DNA of 64,000 nt. Source: Paraburkholderia sp. BL23I1N1. Its GTDB lineage: Bacteria; Pseudomonadota; Gammaproteobacteria; Burkholderiales; Burkholderiaceae. Where the stretch lies: NCBI RefSeq assembly GCF_003610295.1, contig NZ_RAPV01000001.1, positions 1,798,001 to 1,862,000 of the forward strand, written 5' to 3'. This document shows positions 8,108 to 16,757 of the stretch, piece after piece (position 1 is the stretch's first letter; every line of letters starts with the position of its first letter). The notes beneath the pieces were generated by a model. That model made no database searches and was not told the origin of the DNA. It saw nothing but the letters and a program-made list of their open reading frames with translations. The translations under genes and the position numbers were made by a program.

Positions 8108-10159
8108 ATGGCTTTTGCCAATGCCGTTGACTGGTTGAAGTTGCAACAAGCGACGGTGCATGCGACTCCGCCGCTGCCTCCGGCTGCGCCGCCCGCGCAG
8201 CCTGTCAGGCGCAGCGTGCCGCCTTCGCCGCAATACCTGCCGGTACTGGGATACCGTGAGCTGATTCAGCGAACCGGTGTTGAGGGGACAGTCCGGCGTA
8301 TCGCCAGCAGTCTGGGTCTGTCTTTCGACAGCGAGAAGCGCGACCTCGAACCGTTGCTGCAGCGGCTCACGGAATTCGTGCAGCTCCTGCCCGCATCGGA
8401 ATCGCATCATCACGCGCAACCGGGCGGCCTGCTGATTCACCTGCTCGAGGTGGCGCGCTATGCGCTGCATTTCCGTGAGGGGTACCGGCTGCCGCTGGGG
8501 GCGAGTCCCGAAGACCAGATGCAGCACGGAGCGCGGTGCAGTTATGCGGTCCTGGTCGGCGCGCTGCTGCACGACATCGGCAAGCCGCTCGCGGATCTGA
8601 AGGTCGAACTGGTTTGCAGGCACGAACTCCGTCCCTGGGTGCCGATGGCCGGCAGCATGAACGGGCAGGGTGGCGAGTGGTATCGCGTGGATTTCCCGGC
8701 GCCTGGCGAGCGCGATTACGGCGCCCATTCGCGTCTTGCCATCGTGCTGCTGCAGCGCGTCGTGCCACCGGCGTCATTGAGCTGGCTGGCCCAGTATCCG
8801 CCGGTGCTGCATGAACTAGCTGCCTACCTATCCGGCGAGACCAGCTCGAAAGACAGCGCGCTGGCGAAGATCGTCGGCGATGCGGATCGCCGCTCGGTAG
8901 CGGAAAACCTGCTCGCCGGTCCCCGTACGCGGTTTGCGACGGCGCGCGCGGTTCCGTTGATCGAGCGGTTGATGGAAGGGCTGCGACGGCTTCTGGCCGA
9001 GGGCGGCGTGCCGCTTAACCGTGCGGGAGCCACCGGCTATTGCGACGGCGAATCGCTGTGGTGCGTGGCGAAAACGCTGGCCGAGGCTGTCCGCACTTAC
9101 GTCGCGTCGCATGAAGAGCAACAGCGCGGCGCGGCTGGCATCCCGTCGGACAACAACCGGCTCTTCGACACGTGGCAGGAATACGGTGCGCTGGTGCCGA
9201 CGCCGGAAGGCGGCGCCATCTGGACCATCACAGTGACGATTGGTGCCTGGCAGCAAACGTTCACGGTCCTGCGCTTTCCGCTCGATCGGCTCTACGCCGA
9301 TCCGGCTCGCTATCCGCGTGCGCTACCGGCGGCCTCGGTTCAGGTTATCGAAGTGGGCGCTGTGCCGAACCCGACAGCTGAATGTGTCGAGCTCACTGAT
9401 GAGGGCGTGACTGAAGCACACGCAGAGCTTGGCCCGCAAACGTCGTCGCCAGTCGCGGCCGATGACTTGCCCGACCCGCAGGAGAGCGCTGCGTTCGATG
9501 CCGGCACGCCGTCCATGAACGAGCGTGAGCAGGCTTATCTGCCGGACGCAGAGAGCGCCGCCGTGCTGAACGATGAAATCGTTGATCGCGACGGGAGAAG
9601 AGATCCTGCACTCGTACCGGATCTGGTGAGCGCCCCGGTTCGCCCGCGCGAGAAGGCGCGGGTTCCGTCGCGATCCATTGCCTCCCGGGCGGGTGCCCGG
9701 CAGCCGCGGCCAAATGCCGAACGGTTCATGGCCTGGGTGCAGGAGGGGGTTGCCAATGGCGGGTTGCCGTACAACGAATCGATGGCCCGTGTACATTTTG
9801 TGCCGGAGGGTATGCTGCTGGTGACGCCCGCGATCTTCCGCGATTTCGCGCAGGCTCATCCCGACGCGATCGAACAGACGCTGGCGGAAGATGGCGCAAC
9901 CCCGGAACCGTGGAAGCAGGTCCAGCGTGATTTCCAGAAGTCCGGCTATCCGGTGACCGCCGATGCGGGCGGCGCGGGGCGCTCCTATCTGCTCCACTAC
10001 ACGATCAAGGGCGCCGGCGGCCGTCAGTTATCTGCGATGCTCGTTCCGGAGCCTGAGCGGTTCTTCAGTCCCGTGCCGCCGCCGAACGTGATGATCCAGT
10101 CGAAGCAGAAGGCGGTCGTAGCGCAAGACGCCGATTCACCTCGGTCGTCTGAGGCGTAA
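8108..10159 (+). CDS. traI: MobH-family relaxase TraI (TraI_2 domain)
   Basis: Relaxase of the MobH class, which nicks oriT and pilots the DNA strand. The N-terminal TraI_2 domain (about residues 30-330) carries an HD-type metal motif: HHHAQPGGLLIHLLEV at about 100 and LLHDIGKPLADL at about 153. A poorly conserved acidic linker (about 420-540) is followed by the TraI_2_C winged-helix region (about 541-657, from FMAWVQEGVANGGLPYN). The ATG at 8108 gives 683 residues; an in-frame start at 7817 would add 97 residues of low-complexity sequence. MobH relaxases are typical of SXT/R391 and related ICEs, whereas the mating-pair genes here are Trb-type. Confidence 0.88.
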   Translation: MAFANAVDWLKLQQATVHATPPLPPAAPPAQPVRRSVPPSPQYLPVLGYRELIQRTGVEGTVRRIASSLGLSFDSEKRDLEPLLQRLTEFVQLLPASESHHHAQPGGLLIHLLEVARYALHFREGYRLPLGASPEDQMQHGARCSYAVLVGALLHDIGKPLADLKVELVCRHELRPWVPMAGSMNGQGGEWYRVDFPAPGERDYGAHSRLAIVLLQRVVPPASLSWLAQYPPVLHELAAYLSGETSSKDSALAKIVGDADRRSVAENLLAGPRTRFATARAVPLIERLMEGLRRLLAEGGVPLNRAGATGYCDGESLWCVAKTLAEAVRTYVASHEEQQRGAAGIPSDNNRLFDTWQEYGALVPTPEGGAIWTITVTIGAWQQTFTVLRFPLDRLYADPARYPRALPAASVQVIEVGAVPNPTAECVELTDEGVTEAHAELGPQTSSPVAADDLPDPQESAAFDAGTPSMNEREQAYLPDAESAAVLNDEIVDRDGRRDPALVPDLVSAPVRPREKARVPSRSIASRAGARQPRPNAERFMAWVQEGVANGGLPYNESMARVHFVPEGMLLVTPAIFRDFAQAHPDAIEQTLAEDGATPEPWKQVQRDFQKSGYPVTADAGGAGRSYLLHYTIKGAGGRQLSAMLVPEPERFFSPVPPPNVMIQSKQKAVVAQDADSPRSSEA

Positions 10160-10180
10160 CGAGGCACCGGGGCGACGGCG

Positions 10181-12328
10181 ATGGCGTATCCGGTCGAGAA
10201 CTTCTTTCGCAGGCCCGTCGAACTGGTGTCCTCCATTGGGGCGCTCGCTGCGACCGGCATCCTTTGGTCCCACCCGGCACTCTTTCTCATCACGCCCGCG
10301 ACGGGCGGCGTCACGACCCTCGCGCTGCTGTCACTCGCCTACGTTCGCGGGCGACAGGCGTGGCGGCTGATCCGCTTCCAGCGCAATCTTCGCCGCTTGC
10401 CGCAGTACGTGATCCCCGCAGCCGACATTCCGTGCTCCGCGAAGGAGGTGTTCCTCGGACGCGGCTTTCGCTGGAGCGTTATTCACACGCAGCGGCTCTA
10501 TCAGGCCCGTTTTCCCGAAAATCGCCGGCTGCTTGCCCGCAATGACCTGTACGACCGGGCGCGGGACCATGAGCGCCGCTATCCCGGTAGCCGGATTGCA
10601 CAGGTGACCCGCCGTGAGGCACGGTGGAATCCCGTCGCGCCGTTGCCGCCAGTTGGAGGAGACCCCGCGCTGCATGGCGTCGAACCGGACGAGCGGGCCA
10701 TCTGGTTCGACATGGCCGAGCGTGTGGGGCACATGGCCGTGCTTGGGACAACGCGCGTGGGCAAGACCCGCCTGTGCGAGGTGCTGGTGGCCCAGGACAT
10801 CCGCCGCGGTGACGTCGTGATCGTGTTCGATCCGAAGGGCGACGTCGACCTGCTGCTGCGCATGTATGCGGAAGCGAAACGTTGCGGGCGGGAGAGCGAG
10901 TTCACGTTCTTCCACCTCGGCTATCCCGACAGGTCGGCGCGCTATAGCCCGATCGGCACGTATTCGCGGATCACCGAGGTTGCCACGCGCATTGCCGGCA
11001 ATCTGCCGAAGGAGGGGCAGTCCGCTGCATTTCGCGACTTTGTCTGGCGTTTCGTGAACGTAATGGCCCGGGCGATGAGTGCGCTCGGGATTCGCCCAAC
11101 CTACGAGATGATTTACCGGAACGCGGTGAACATCGACGGGCTCGCGTTACGGTACTTCCGCTTCTGGCTCGATCGTGATTACCCGGGATGGGAGGACGGG
11201 CTCGAGCCGCTGGACAAGGAAGAGGCGAAGCAGGCGATGCGCCTGCAGCGCAACCAGGAAGTGCTGCAGGTGGCGAACCTGATCCGGCAGCAGGGCTGGA
11301 CCGATCCGATCGCCAATGGCCTGCTGTCGGTCATCAGCAACGAACGCTCGTATTTCGACAAGCTCGTGTCGTCGCTGTATCCGCTCCTGGAAAAGCTCAC
11401 CACAGGTCGCACATCAGAACTCCTGTCGCCCGACTATGATGATCCCCACGATCCGCGTCCCGTGTTCGACTGGAATCGCGTGATGGATCGCGGCGGGATT
11501 GTGTATGTCGGACTGGACGCGTTGTCGGATTTCGAGGTGGCTGGCGTGGTCGGCAATGCGATGTTCGCGGACCTGACGTCGACCGCGGGCCGCATCTACA
11601 AGTACGGGCATGGCTATGGGCAAAGCACGGCAGGCGGCCGGCGGCGCGTCTCGATCCATGCGGACGAGTTCAACGAACTGGTCGGCGACGAATTCGTGCC
11701 GTTGGTCAACAAGGCGGGCGGCGCCGGTTATCAGGTCACCGCCTACACGCAGACGAGCGCTGATCTTGAAGCCAGGATCGGCTCAAGGGCGAAGGCCGAA
11801 CAGATTTTCGGGAACTTCAATACGGTCGTGATGCTGCGGGTGAAGTACGTCACGACCGCGAAGATTCTGACCGACCAGCTCCCGATGGTCGATGTGAAAT
11901 CACTGACGCTTGCGTCGTCCGCGACGGATGCGGTAAGGCACGGCGAGGGCGTGCATTTCACGGCGCAGACACACGACCAGATCTCGGTACGACAGGTACC
12001 GATGCTGCAGGCATCTGATCTGACGCAGTTGCCCAAGGGCCAGGCGTTCGCGCTCATCGAGGGCGGCCAGCTGGTCAAGGTACGGCTGCCGCTGCTCGAC
12101 GCGCATGACCCGATCATGCTGCCGGGGCTGGACGACGTGGTGGCAGACATGCGATCCCGCTATGCGTCCTATGTCCAGGCGGTGGCGCCGTTCGACGAGG
12201 CAGGAGGTGTGTCGCCCGATGCTATTGGCGGCGCCGTAGGCAGCTTCATGCCGGTCCACGCGGATGCCGGTACGCCCGCACCGATCTCTGGACCGTGGAC
12301 GGTGCAGGGCAAGGGTGCCGGGTTCTGA
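10181..12328 (+). CDS. traD: Conjugative coupling ATPase TraD (SXT/TOL type)
   Basis: Type IV coupling protein, 715 residues, that brings the relaxase-DNA complex to the channel. Two N-terminal membrane helices (about 16-32 and 38-55) are followed by the nucleotide-binding domain. Walker A LGTTRVGKTRL is at about 187-197 and the family motif VIVFDPKGDVDLL at about 212. Walker B IHADEFNELVGDE is at about 490, and the motif 3 stretch AYTQTSADLEARIG follows. The DPKGD and HADEFNEL signatures are those of the SXT/TOL TraD subfamily. It starts 21 bases after traI and is probably co-transcribed with it. Confidence 0.92.
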   Translation: MAYPVENFFRRPVELVSSIGALAATGILWSHPALFLITPATGGVTTLALLSLAYVRGRQAWRLIRFQRNLRRLPQYVIPAADIPCSAKEVFLGRGFRWSVIHTQRLYQARFPENRRLLARNDLYDRARDHERRYPGSRIAQVTRREARWNPVAPLPPVGGDPALHGVEPDERAIWFDMAERVGHMAVLGTTRVGKTRLCEVLVAQDIRRGDVVIVFDPKGDVDLLLRMYAEAKRCGRESEFTFFHLGYPDRSARYSPIGTYSRITEVATRIAGNLPKEGQSAAFRDFVWRFVNVMARAMSALGIRPTYEMIYRNAVNIDGLALRYFRFWLDRDYPGWEDGLEPLDKEEAKQAMRLQRNQEVLQVANLIRQQGWTDPIANGLLSVISNERSYFDKLVSSLYPLLEKLTTGRTSELLSPDYDDPHDPRPVFDWNRVMDRGGIVYVGLDALSDFEVAGVVGNAMFADLTSTAGRIYKYGHGYGQSTAGGRRRVSIHADEFNELVGDEFVPLVNKAGGAGYQVTAYTQTSADLEARIGSRAKAEQIFGNFNTVVMLRVKYVTTAKILTDQLPMVDVKSLTLASSATDAVRHGEGVHFTAQTHDQISVRQVPMLQASDLTQLPKGQAFALIEGGQLVKVRLPLLDAHDPIMLPGLDDVVADMRSRYASYVQAVAPFDEAGGVSPDAIGGAVGSFMPVHADAGTPAPISGPWTVQGKGAGF

Positions 12329-12344
12329 CGATAGACGAGCGACC

Positions 12345-13043
12345 ATGGCGGCGAAAACGCGCGACGGTAATGCCGATGGTGTGAAGTCTTTCTTCTGGAT
12401 CGTCGATCTGGCGATCCACGTTGTCCTCTGGCTGCTGCTCGCCAGCATCCTCGCGGTGCTGGCGGATCTCGCCACGGCGCAAACGCTGTGGCGCGATGAC
12501 CCGGTGGGTGGGATGCAGGCGCTGCTTCGCTATTACCTGAGCGAGACGACCGATCCCGGGCTGGCTGCGTGGGCGGCGGACGCCGCGTACTGGGGCTGGT
12601 TCGGCTGGACCGGCGTCGATGCGTCGGCGCGGGCATGGGAGGCAGGCGTCCTGCCTTCGCATGGTTTGGGGTCCTACCTGCAACCGGCGTTTTCCGGGGC
12701 GACGCGCGAGGCGCTCATGGTGGCAATGTACGGGATCAAGCTCTTCGGCGTTCGCATCGCGATGCTCGCAATGACGATTCCGCAGTTCGTGCTCGCGATT
12801 GCTGTTGCCGTGGCCGACGGTCTGGCGGCGCGACACGTGAGGCGCGCGCAGGGCGGACACGAGTCGGCGACCCGTTACCATCACGCGAAACGCTTTCTGA
12901 CGTTCGGCGTGATCCCGTTGACTGCGGTCATCTGGCTCGTCGCGCCGGTACGGCTGCCGATCTGGCTGCTTTTCTGGCCGGTGTCGATCATGATTGTGAT
13001 CGCGGTATGGAACATGGCGAAGTACTTCAAGAAGTACACGTAG
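12345..13043 (+). CDS. DUF4400-family ICE membrane protein
   Basis: A 232-residue polytopic protein, 16 bases after traD. It has membrane helices near 18-40, 118-150 and two at the C-terminus (about 185-225), and a tryptophan-rich periplasmic segment (AYWGWFGWTG). DUF4400 / TraJ-like membrane proteins accompany TraI_2 relaxases and TraD in SXT-like integrative conjugative elements. The C-terminal LPIWLLFWPVSIM stretch fits that family. I chose the ATG at 12345 over an in-frame upstream extension that overlaps traD. The exact role in transfer is not established. Confidence 0.8.
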   Translation: MAAKTRDGNADGVKSFFWIVDLAIHVVLWLLLASILAVLADLATAQTLWRDDPVGGMQALLRYYLSETTDPGLAAWAADAAYWGWFGWTGVDASARAWEAGVLPSHGLGSYLQPAFSGATREALMVAMYGIKLFGVRIAMLAMTIPQFVLAIAVAVADGLAARHVRRAQGGHESATRYHHAKRFLTFGVIPLTAVIWLVAPVRLPIWLLFWPVSIMIVIAVWNMAKYFKKYT

Positions 13044-13072
13044 ATCGCAATCTGTCGCCCTATACTTTGGCC

Positions 13073-13540
13073 ATGAAAAAAGAGGACAGACAGGTCATTC
13101 GCCGACATGTAGTGGTTCGACGCTCGCCCGTGCATGGGCGTGACGTGTTCGCATGACGGGCACTCGAAGCCGGCGAGCGAATTATCGAATACAAGGGCGA
13201 GACGATCAGGTGGACAGCCGCCCTCAGGCAGCATGGAAGCACCGGCACCGCCGGCCACACGTATTTCTTCGGGCTGTCGGACGGACGCGTCATTGACGGC
13301 GGGCGTCGGGGAAACAGCGCGCGCTGGCTCAATCACTCATGCAACGCCAATTGCGAGGCGATCGAAATCGAAGACCGCGTGTACATTCATGCGTCGACTG
13401 CGGTCACGCCCGGTGAGGAACTGTTTCTTGACTGCCAGTTGGCCATTGCAGATCCAACAGACGAAGAAGCGACGCCCAGCTATGTCTGCCGGTGTGGCGC
13501 GTCGGGATGCCGTGGCACGATGCTGGCAGTGGGCTCTTGA
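13073..13540 (+). pseudogene. SET-domain protein gene with in-frame TGA
   Basis: Reading from the ATG at 13073 gives 27 residues (MKKEDRQVIRRHVVV...GRDVFA), then TGA at 13154-13156. The same frame then continues for 127 residues with clear SET-domain motifs: AGERIIEYKGE, ARWLNHSCNANCEA and the post-SET cysteine motif YVCRCGASGCRGTM. SET proteins are lysine methyltransferases, and small stand-alone bacterial ones are frequent in proteobacterial islands. A CGA to TGA change in the usual VFA-R-RALEAGE context would explain the stop. No good in-frame restart follows it. It is either a nonsense pseudogene or a sequencing error. Confidence 0.82.
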
Positions 13541-13556
13541 TCTTGCAAGCGGCAAA

Positions 13557-13769
13557 TCAGCGGCCCGATGGTAGCGTCGACGCCGACCGCTCCCTTGCTT
13601 CAGTGCGGTTCGCAAGCCACGCCTCCAGTTCCGACTCGCGCCAGCCTGTTGCACGTTCTCCGATGCGGATAGGCCGGGGGAATTCTCCGCGGCTGATCAT
13701 TGCATAGATGGTCGCCCGGCACAGGCCAATCTTTTTCACGACATCCTTCATGCGCATTACCTGGTCCAT
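13557..13769 (-). CDS. AlpA-family helix-turn-helix regulator
   Basis: A 70-residue DNA-binding protein of the AlpA / phage excisionase-like family (MerR-type HTH). The N-terminal MRMKDVVKKIGLCRATIYAM contains the helix-turn-helix, followed by the family signature GEFPRPIRIGERATGWRESE and ELEAWLANR. Such proteins act as transcriptional regulators or recombination directionality factors of integrative elements. The start at 13769 follows GAGCGAA; an upstream in-frame extension is not conserved-looking. It converges with the SET gene and probably controls element excision or transfer genes, which is inference. Confidence 0.85.
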   Translation of the reverse strand: MDQVMRMKDVVKKIGLCRATIYAMISRGEFPRPIRIGERATGWRESELEAWLANRTEARERSASTLPSGR

Positions 13770-13889
13770 TTCGCTCGGCTCCGTATTGCACTTGCTGTGG
13801 CCGATTATCCACGGAGTTCGACTGCCCGCAATGGACGACCGCAGGGGATGCCGTGAGACGACGGACGGCACGGCGACATCAATACAGCT

Positions 13890-14171
13890 TTGCTGGTCGA
13901 GAGAGATGCATTGTTGTTACACTTAATTGCATATTCATCGACAATATGGCCGCGACCTTGCGAAACGTCGGCGAGCGTCAAATTCAGTTTCTATATCGTG
14001 GTCGTTCCACAACAAGCGGATGTGGGCATCATACGGCGAGCAGGTTACGTGAAAGCCCGATATCGCGAAGTTTGGCGAAGACCATATCGAACGGCTCGCG
14101 CCATGACGGCCATGGTCATCTCCGAAGATCTGAGGGCCACGCTTTTGAAGGGCAATAAAAGTGAACTATGA
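13890..14171 (+). CDS. Possible short hypothetical protein upstream of 14161
   Basis: The frame from a TTG at 13890 ends at 14171 and overlaps the GTG start of the next gene by 11 bases, as coupled genes do. Its C-terminal two thirds (from about SVKFSFYIVVVPQQADVG) look more protein-like than the first third, so a shorter version may be the real gene. No family recognised and no convincing ribosome binding site. Confidence 0.25.
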   Translation: MLVERDALLLHLIAYSSTIWPRPCETSASVKFSFYIVVVPQQADVGIIRRAGYVKARYREVWRRPYRTARAMTAMVISEDLRATLLKGNKSEL

Positions 14172-14556
14172 ACGGCTGGTCTGGACACACTGCATCCCTG
14201 CTGATCCCATCGTTTGGGTCTCCGTCAACGCGATCGACGCGTCGTGGCAGCACGATAAGGGTCTCTATGTTGGGCCCGGTGGCAAGGGCGGCCTGGATGA
14301 TCGCTATGCATTCTTCGGGAAGTGGCTCGCGGCGAATCTGCATCGCCCCATTCAGGTACCGGAGATCGGCCTGAGCCGCGGCGAAGTGGCTTTTTCAAAC
14401 GGGCGGCACCGATTCGCATGGTTTCGTGATCACGGACTCCTGGACATGCCAGTGGCAGTTGACCCTGCAATCGTCGAGCCCTTTCGAGCGCGGTTCGCAA
14501 CGCCGCGGCGACTTGCCCGCCATGAGAGGAAGTTCAGCGCTTACCCCGGCAATTGA
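14161..14556 (+). CDS. Hypothetical protein with conserved NGRHRF motif
   Basis: A 131-residue soluble protein starting at GTG 14161. The central part VPEIGLSRGEVAFSNGRHRFAWFRDHG resembles the ParB/sulfiredoxin-like fold signature (a GRHR box after a hydrophobic strand), seen in small proteins of plasmids and genomic islands. The N-terminus has a predicted beta-strand pattern, and the C-terminus is Arg-rich. No catalytic role can be assigned. It is flanked by degraded sequence on its right side and lies within the integrated element. Confidence 0.6.
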   Translation: MNYERLVWTHCIPADPIVWVSVNAIDASWQHDKGLYVGPGGKGGLDDRYAFFGKWLAANLHRPIQVPEIGLSRGEVAFSNGRHRFAWFRDHGLLDMPVAVDPAIVEPFRARFATPRRLARHERKFSAYPGN

Positions 14557-14711
14557 CGTCCACGACCCTGAGAATCGGCTTGTAAAGCAGCGGAGCCCAT
14601 GATGTCACCAATGTGACGATGCTTAGGATTGGCGAAGTTCGCATGACGCGCGCTGTGGGTTATTCAGCCCACACGCGCTGGCCGCTGAGCATGCTGCCCG
14701 GCGCGGTACGC

Positions 14712-14993
14712 CTAAAATGCCGCGGGGCTCTGCAACCGGGAAGAGTACGCTTCACGTTCGGCCAGATCAATCACCCGGTCAAGGTGATCGCTGGCCATCG
14801 CAACGATTTGCATCCGGGGTCGAGCAGATCTGGCGGTCGTACTCGTTCACCAGCCTGGTGAGGCCGTCGATCAGTGCGCCCGGGAGAGCCCAGCGTCCCG
14901 TGCTTTCTCCTTCGGTCAACACTTCGCCAAGGCCTTGCTCGACTCGCTGGATATCCGTGCGCGCGCTTGCTGAAAATTTTGCTTTTTACGCAT
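14712..14993 (-). pseudogene. Small island gene broken by two compensating frameshifts
   Basis: On the minus strand the ATG at 14993 opens MRKKQNFQQARARI. The sense then moves to a second frame reading RVEQGLGEVLTEGESTGRW and ALIDGLTRLVNEYDRQI, and returns to the first frame for ASDHLDRVIDLAEREAYSSR, ending with TAG at 14712. The total length is a multiple of three, so the two shifts cancel. In the first frame alone a TGA follows after 25 codons. The joined product would be a roughly 94-residue helical protein. I do not recognise its family; it may have been carried by other integrative elements. Confidence 0.6.
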
Positions 14994-15768
14994 GGGTCTC
15001 GGGTTGCCGGCTTGTCCGAGTCGCCATATGTGGCTGGTTGCCAGGAGATTCAAGAGCCACGACATGAATGTTTCGTGAGCGGTTAGATGCCCCCGTTCCG
15101 GTACTACGCAGGCGATACGCAGGTGCCAGTGATCCTGGTCAAGCGTTAAGCCGGGGGAAGTCGCATTGTTGGCCGGCGCATCGCGCGCCGCGCTGGCGCG
15201 CCGTCCTTCGAGGGCTGCTGTGCTCGTTGCGTTGTCAATTCCAGAATGGAAAGAATGAATCGGTGATTGGTATGGGACAGAGACGTCATCCGGCAACATG
15301 CTAGCGACCTTTTATGCGAAAAAGGCGAGTGGGTGAACTGTTGCTCCGACGGAAAACGTCGCAAGTGCGTGGCGCTACCCAGCTCTCAGCCGATAGGGTG
15401 CAATCAATGCATCAATGCGCCTCGAGGCATACATTAAGGCGGTGATCGTGCAAGTCAGTCGAACCGTCACCCTCACGGCCATGCGGCCCTTGCTTCCCTC
15501 TGCTACGTGCCGAAGCACGACCACAAAACAACTCGCGGGCCCGCATGCCCAGCTGGCGTAGCGCACCCACTGCATCGGCCCGCCAAAACCCGGCCTCGTC
15601 CTTCCCGACCCAAACCGCATAGCTCATGGCGATGGAAGCGGCTTACGTCACGATCGTTTGATCGAGTGGGTCTTGAAAGGAAAGAACCTGGAGGCAATTC
15701 TTGAGTTAGTTGGAGTATGATAATGCGAAAATCAGACTGGCAAATAGAATAGAGCGAGAGAGGGGCAA
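14994..15768. other. Gene-poor stretch with no supported gene
   Basis: Several short open frames on both strands cover this stretch, for example a minus-strand frame starting MSYAVWVGKDEAGFWRAD at 15627. None keeps coding character over its length, and this one appears to lose frame after about 40 codons, so it may be another gene remnant. The last 100 bases become AT-richer and must hold the promoter of the following defense-like operon. A GAGAGAGGGG ribosome binding site lies just before 15769. Confidence 0.4.
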
Positions 15769-16680
15769 ATGGGGGACCCGATAACGGCCGGGGCATATGC
15801 CGACACGTCCAATGACACAAACTGGTCATCTGTCGATGACGCTTGTCCGGCGGAAGAGGGTGGCCCTATCGCCAGAACCGGCTTCAGTTATCAGGACGAG
15901 GTCGCTGTCGGCTTTCTGATTGATATGCTGTGCGATCCCTCGCTGGTGAAAATCCACTGCGAATCGCACGATGACATTCTGCTCCTGCGATCGGGCGAAG
16001 CAGGACGCATCGCTGAATTCGTGCAGGTGAAAGGCGGTGAAGCAGACAAGCTCTGGTCAGTCGCGGACCTGTGCTATCGCAAGTCAGGCGCCGTCGGCAG
16101 CTCGATTTTCGAAGTTTCACTTTCCCGCGACCAACATCGAGAGCTATCGCGCTTTCGTATCGTCACGCACCGGCCAGCTGTAACTGCGCTTGATGTGTTG
16201 ACGTTTCCTCTCGATGCACCGGGACGTGAATCGAACGGGGCGAAGTTTCTCGAACTGTTCACGGGCATCGACGGGTACTGCCCGGCATTTCAATCCGCGA
16301 AGGGAAACGATGCGAAATACTGGATCGAAAACTGCCTGTGGGATGTTCGCGCCGACAAGTCAAATATCGAGCGTGCGAACCTGCTGGCGTTGATAAAACT
16401 TTCAGCCCAGCAGAAGCTCGACCTGCTTCAAGAGCATGTCGAACTCCTGTTGGGTGAATTGCGCGTATGGGTCAAGCGTGCGGGCGAAGCCCGATGGTAC
16501 CCCAGTCGCGACGACAAGATCATTACGCGCGATGCCATATCTACATGGTGGAAGGAACGCACGACCGAGATCCGGCGGGGCGCAGCATTACAAGGGGGTG
16601 GCAAGCTTGCTGACAAGCTGCGGGAGATTGGTGCAGGCGAAGAGATTATTGTGTTTACGCCGACCGAAAATTCAGCCACA
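15769..16680 (+). pseudogene. DUF4297-like nuclease of an ABC-3C operon, 5' part cut by IS21
   Basis: About 304 native residues, then readthrough into the insertion sequence to a stop at 16701. The N-terminal domain carries the DUF4297 (Cap4-type dsDNA endonuclease) pattern: ARTGFSYQDEVAVGFLIDML, then the acidic ESHDDILLL and EFVQVKGG, which resemble the E...D...(Q/E)xK catalytic motif of restriction-endonuclease-fold nucleases. A helical region (about 190-300) follows. DUF4297 proteins are effectors of several phage-defense systems. Here the gene was continuous with the C-terminal piece at 19283-19596 before the IS21 insertion. The start has a good ribosome binding site. The nuclease domain itself may still be made. 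Confidence 0.8.
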
Positions 16681-16689
16681 TGTAGGGAT

Positions 16690-16711
16690 CGCGCCGACTG
16701 AGAACTTAGCC
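16690..16711 (+). repeat. IS21 left-end transposase binding repeat L1
   Basis: Twenty-two-base site matching in inverse orientation the two right-end sites; shared core CGCGCCGA followed by a variable middle and TNAGCC. Confidence 0.7.
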
Positions 16712-16757
16712 GGGCAATCAACCTATCCTGCTACTTTTTCTGGCAGGGTGTTTGGGG

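Noticed and set aside
13154..13156. The TGA in the SET gene as a selenocysteine codon
   Set aside because: SET proteins have no cysteine or selenocysteine at this place, and no selenocysteine insertion hairpin is evident; a nonsense change is simpler.
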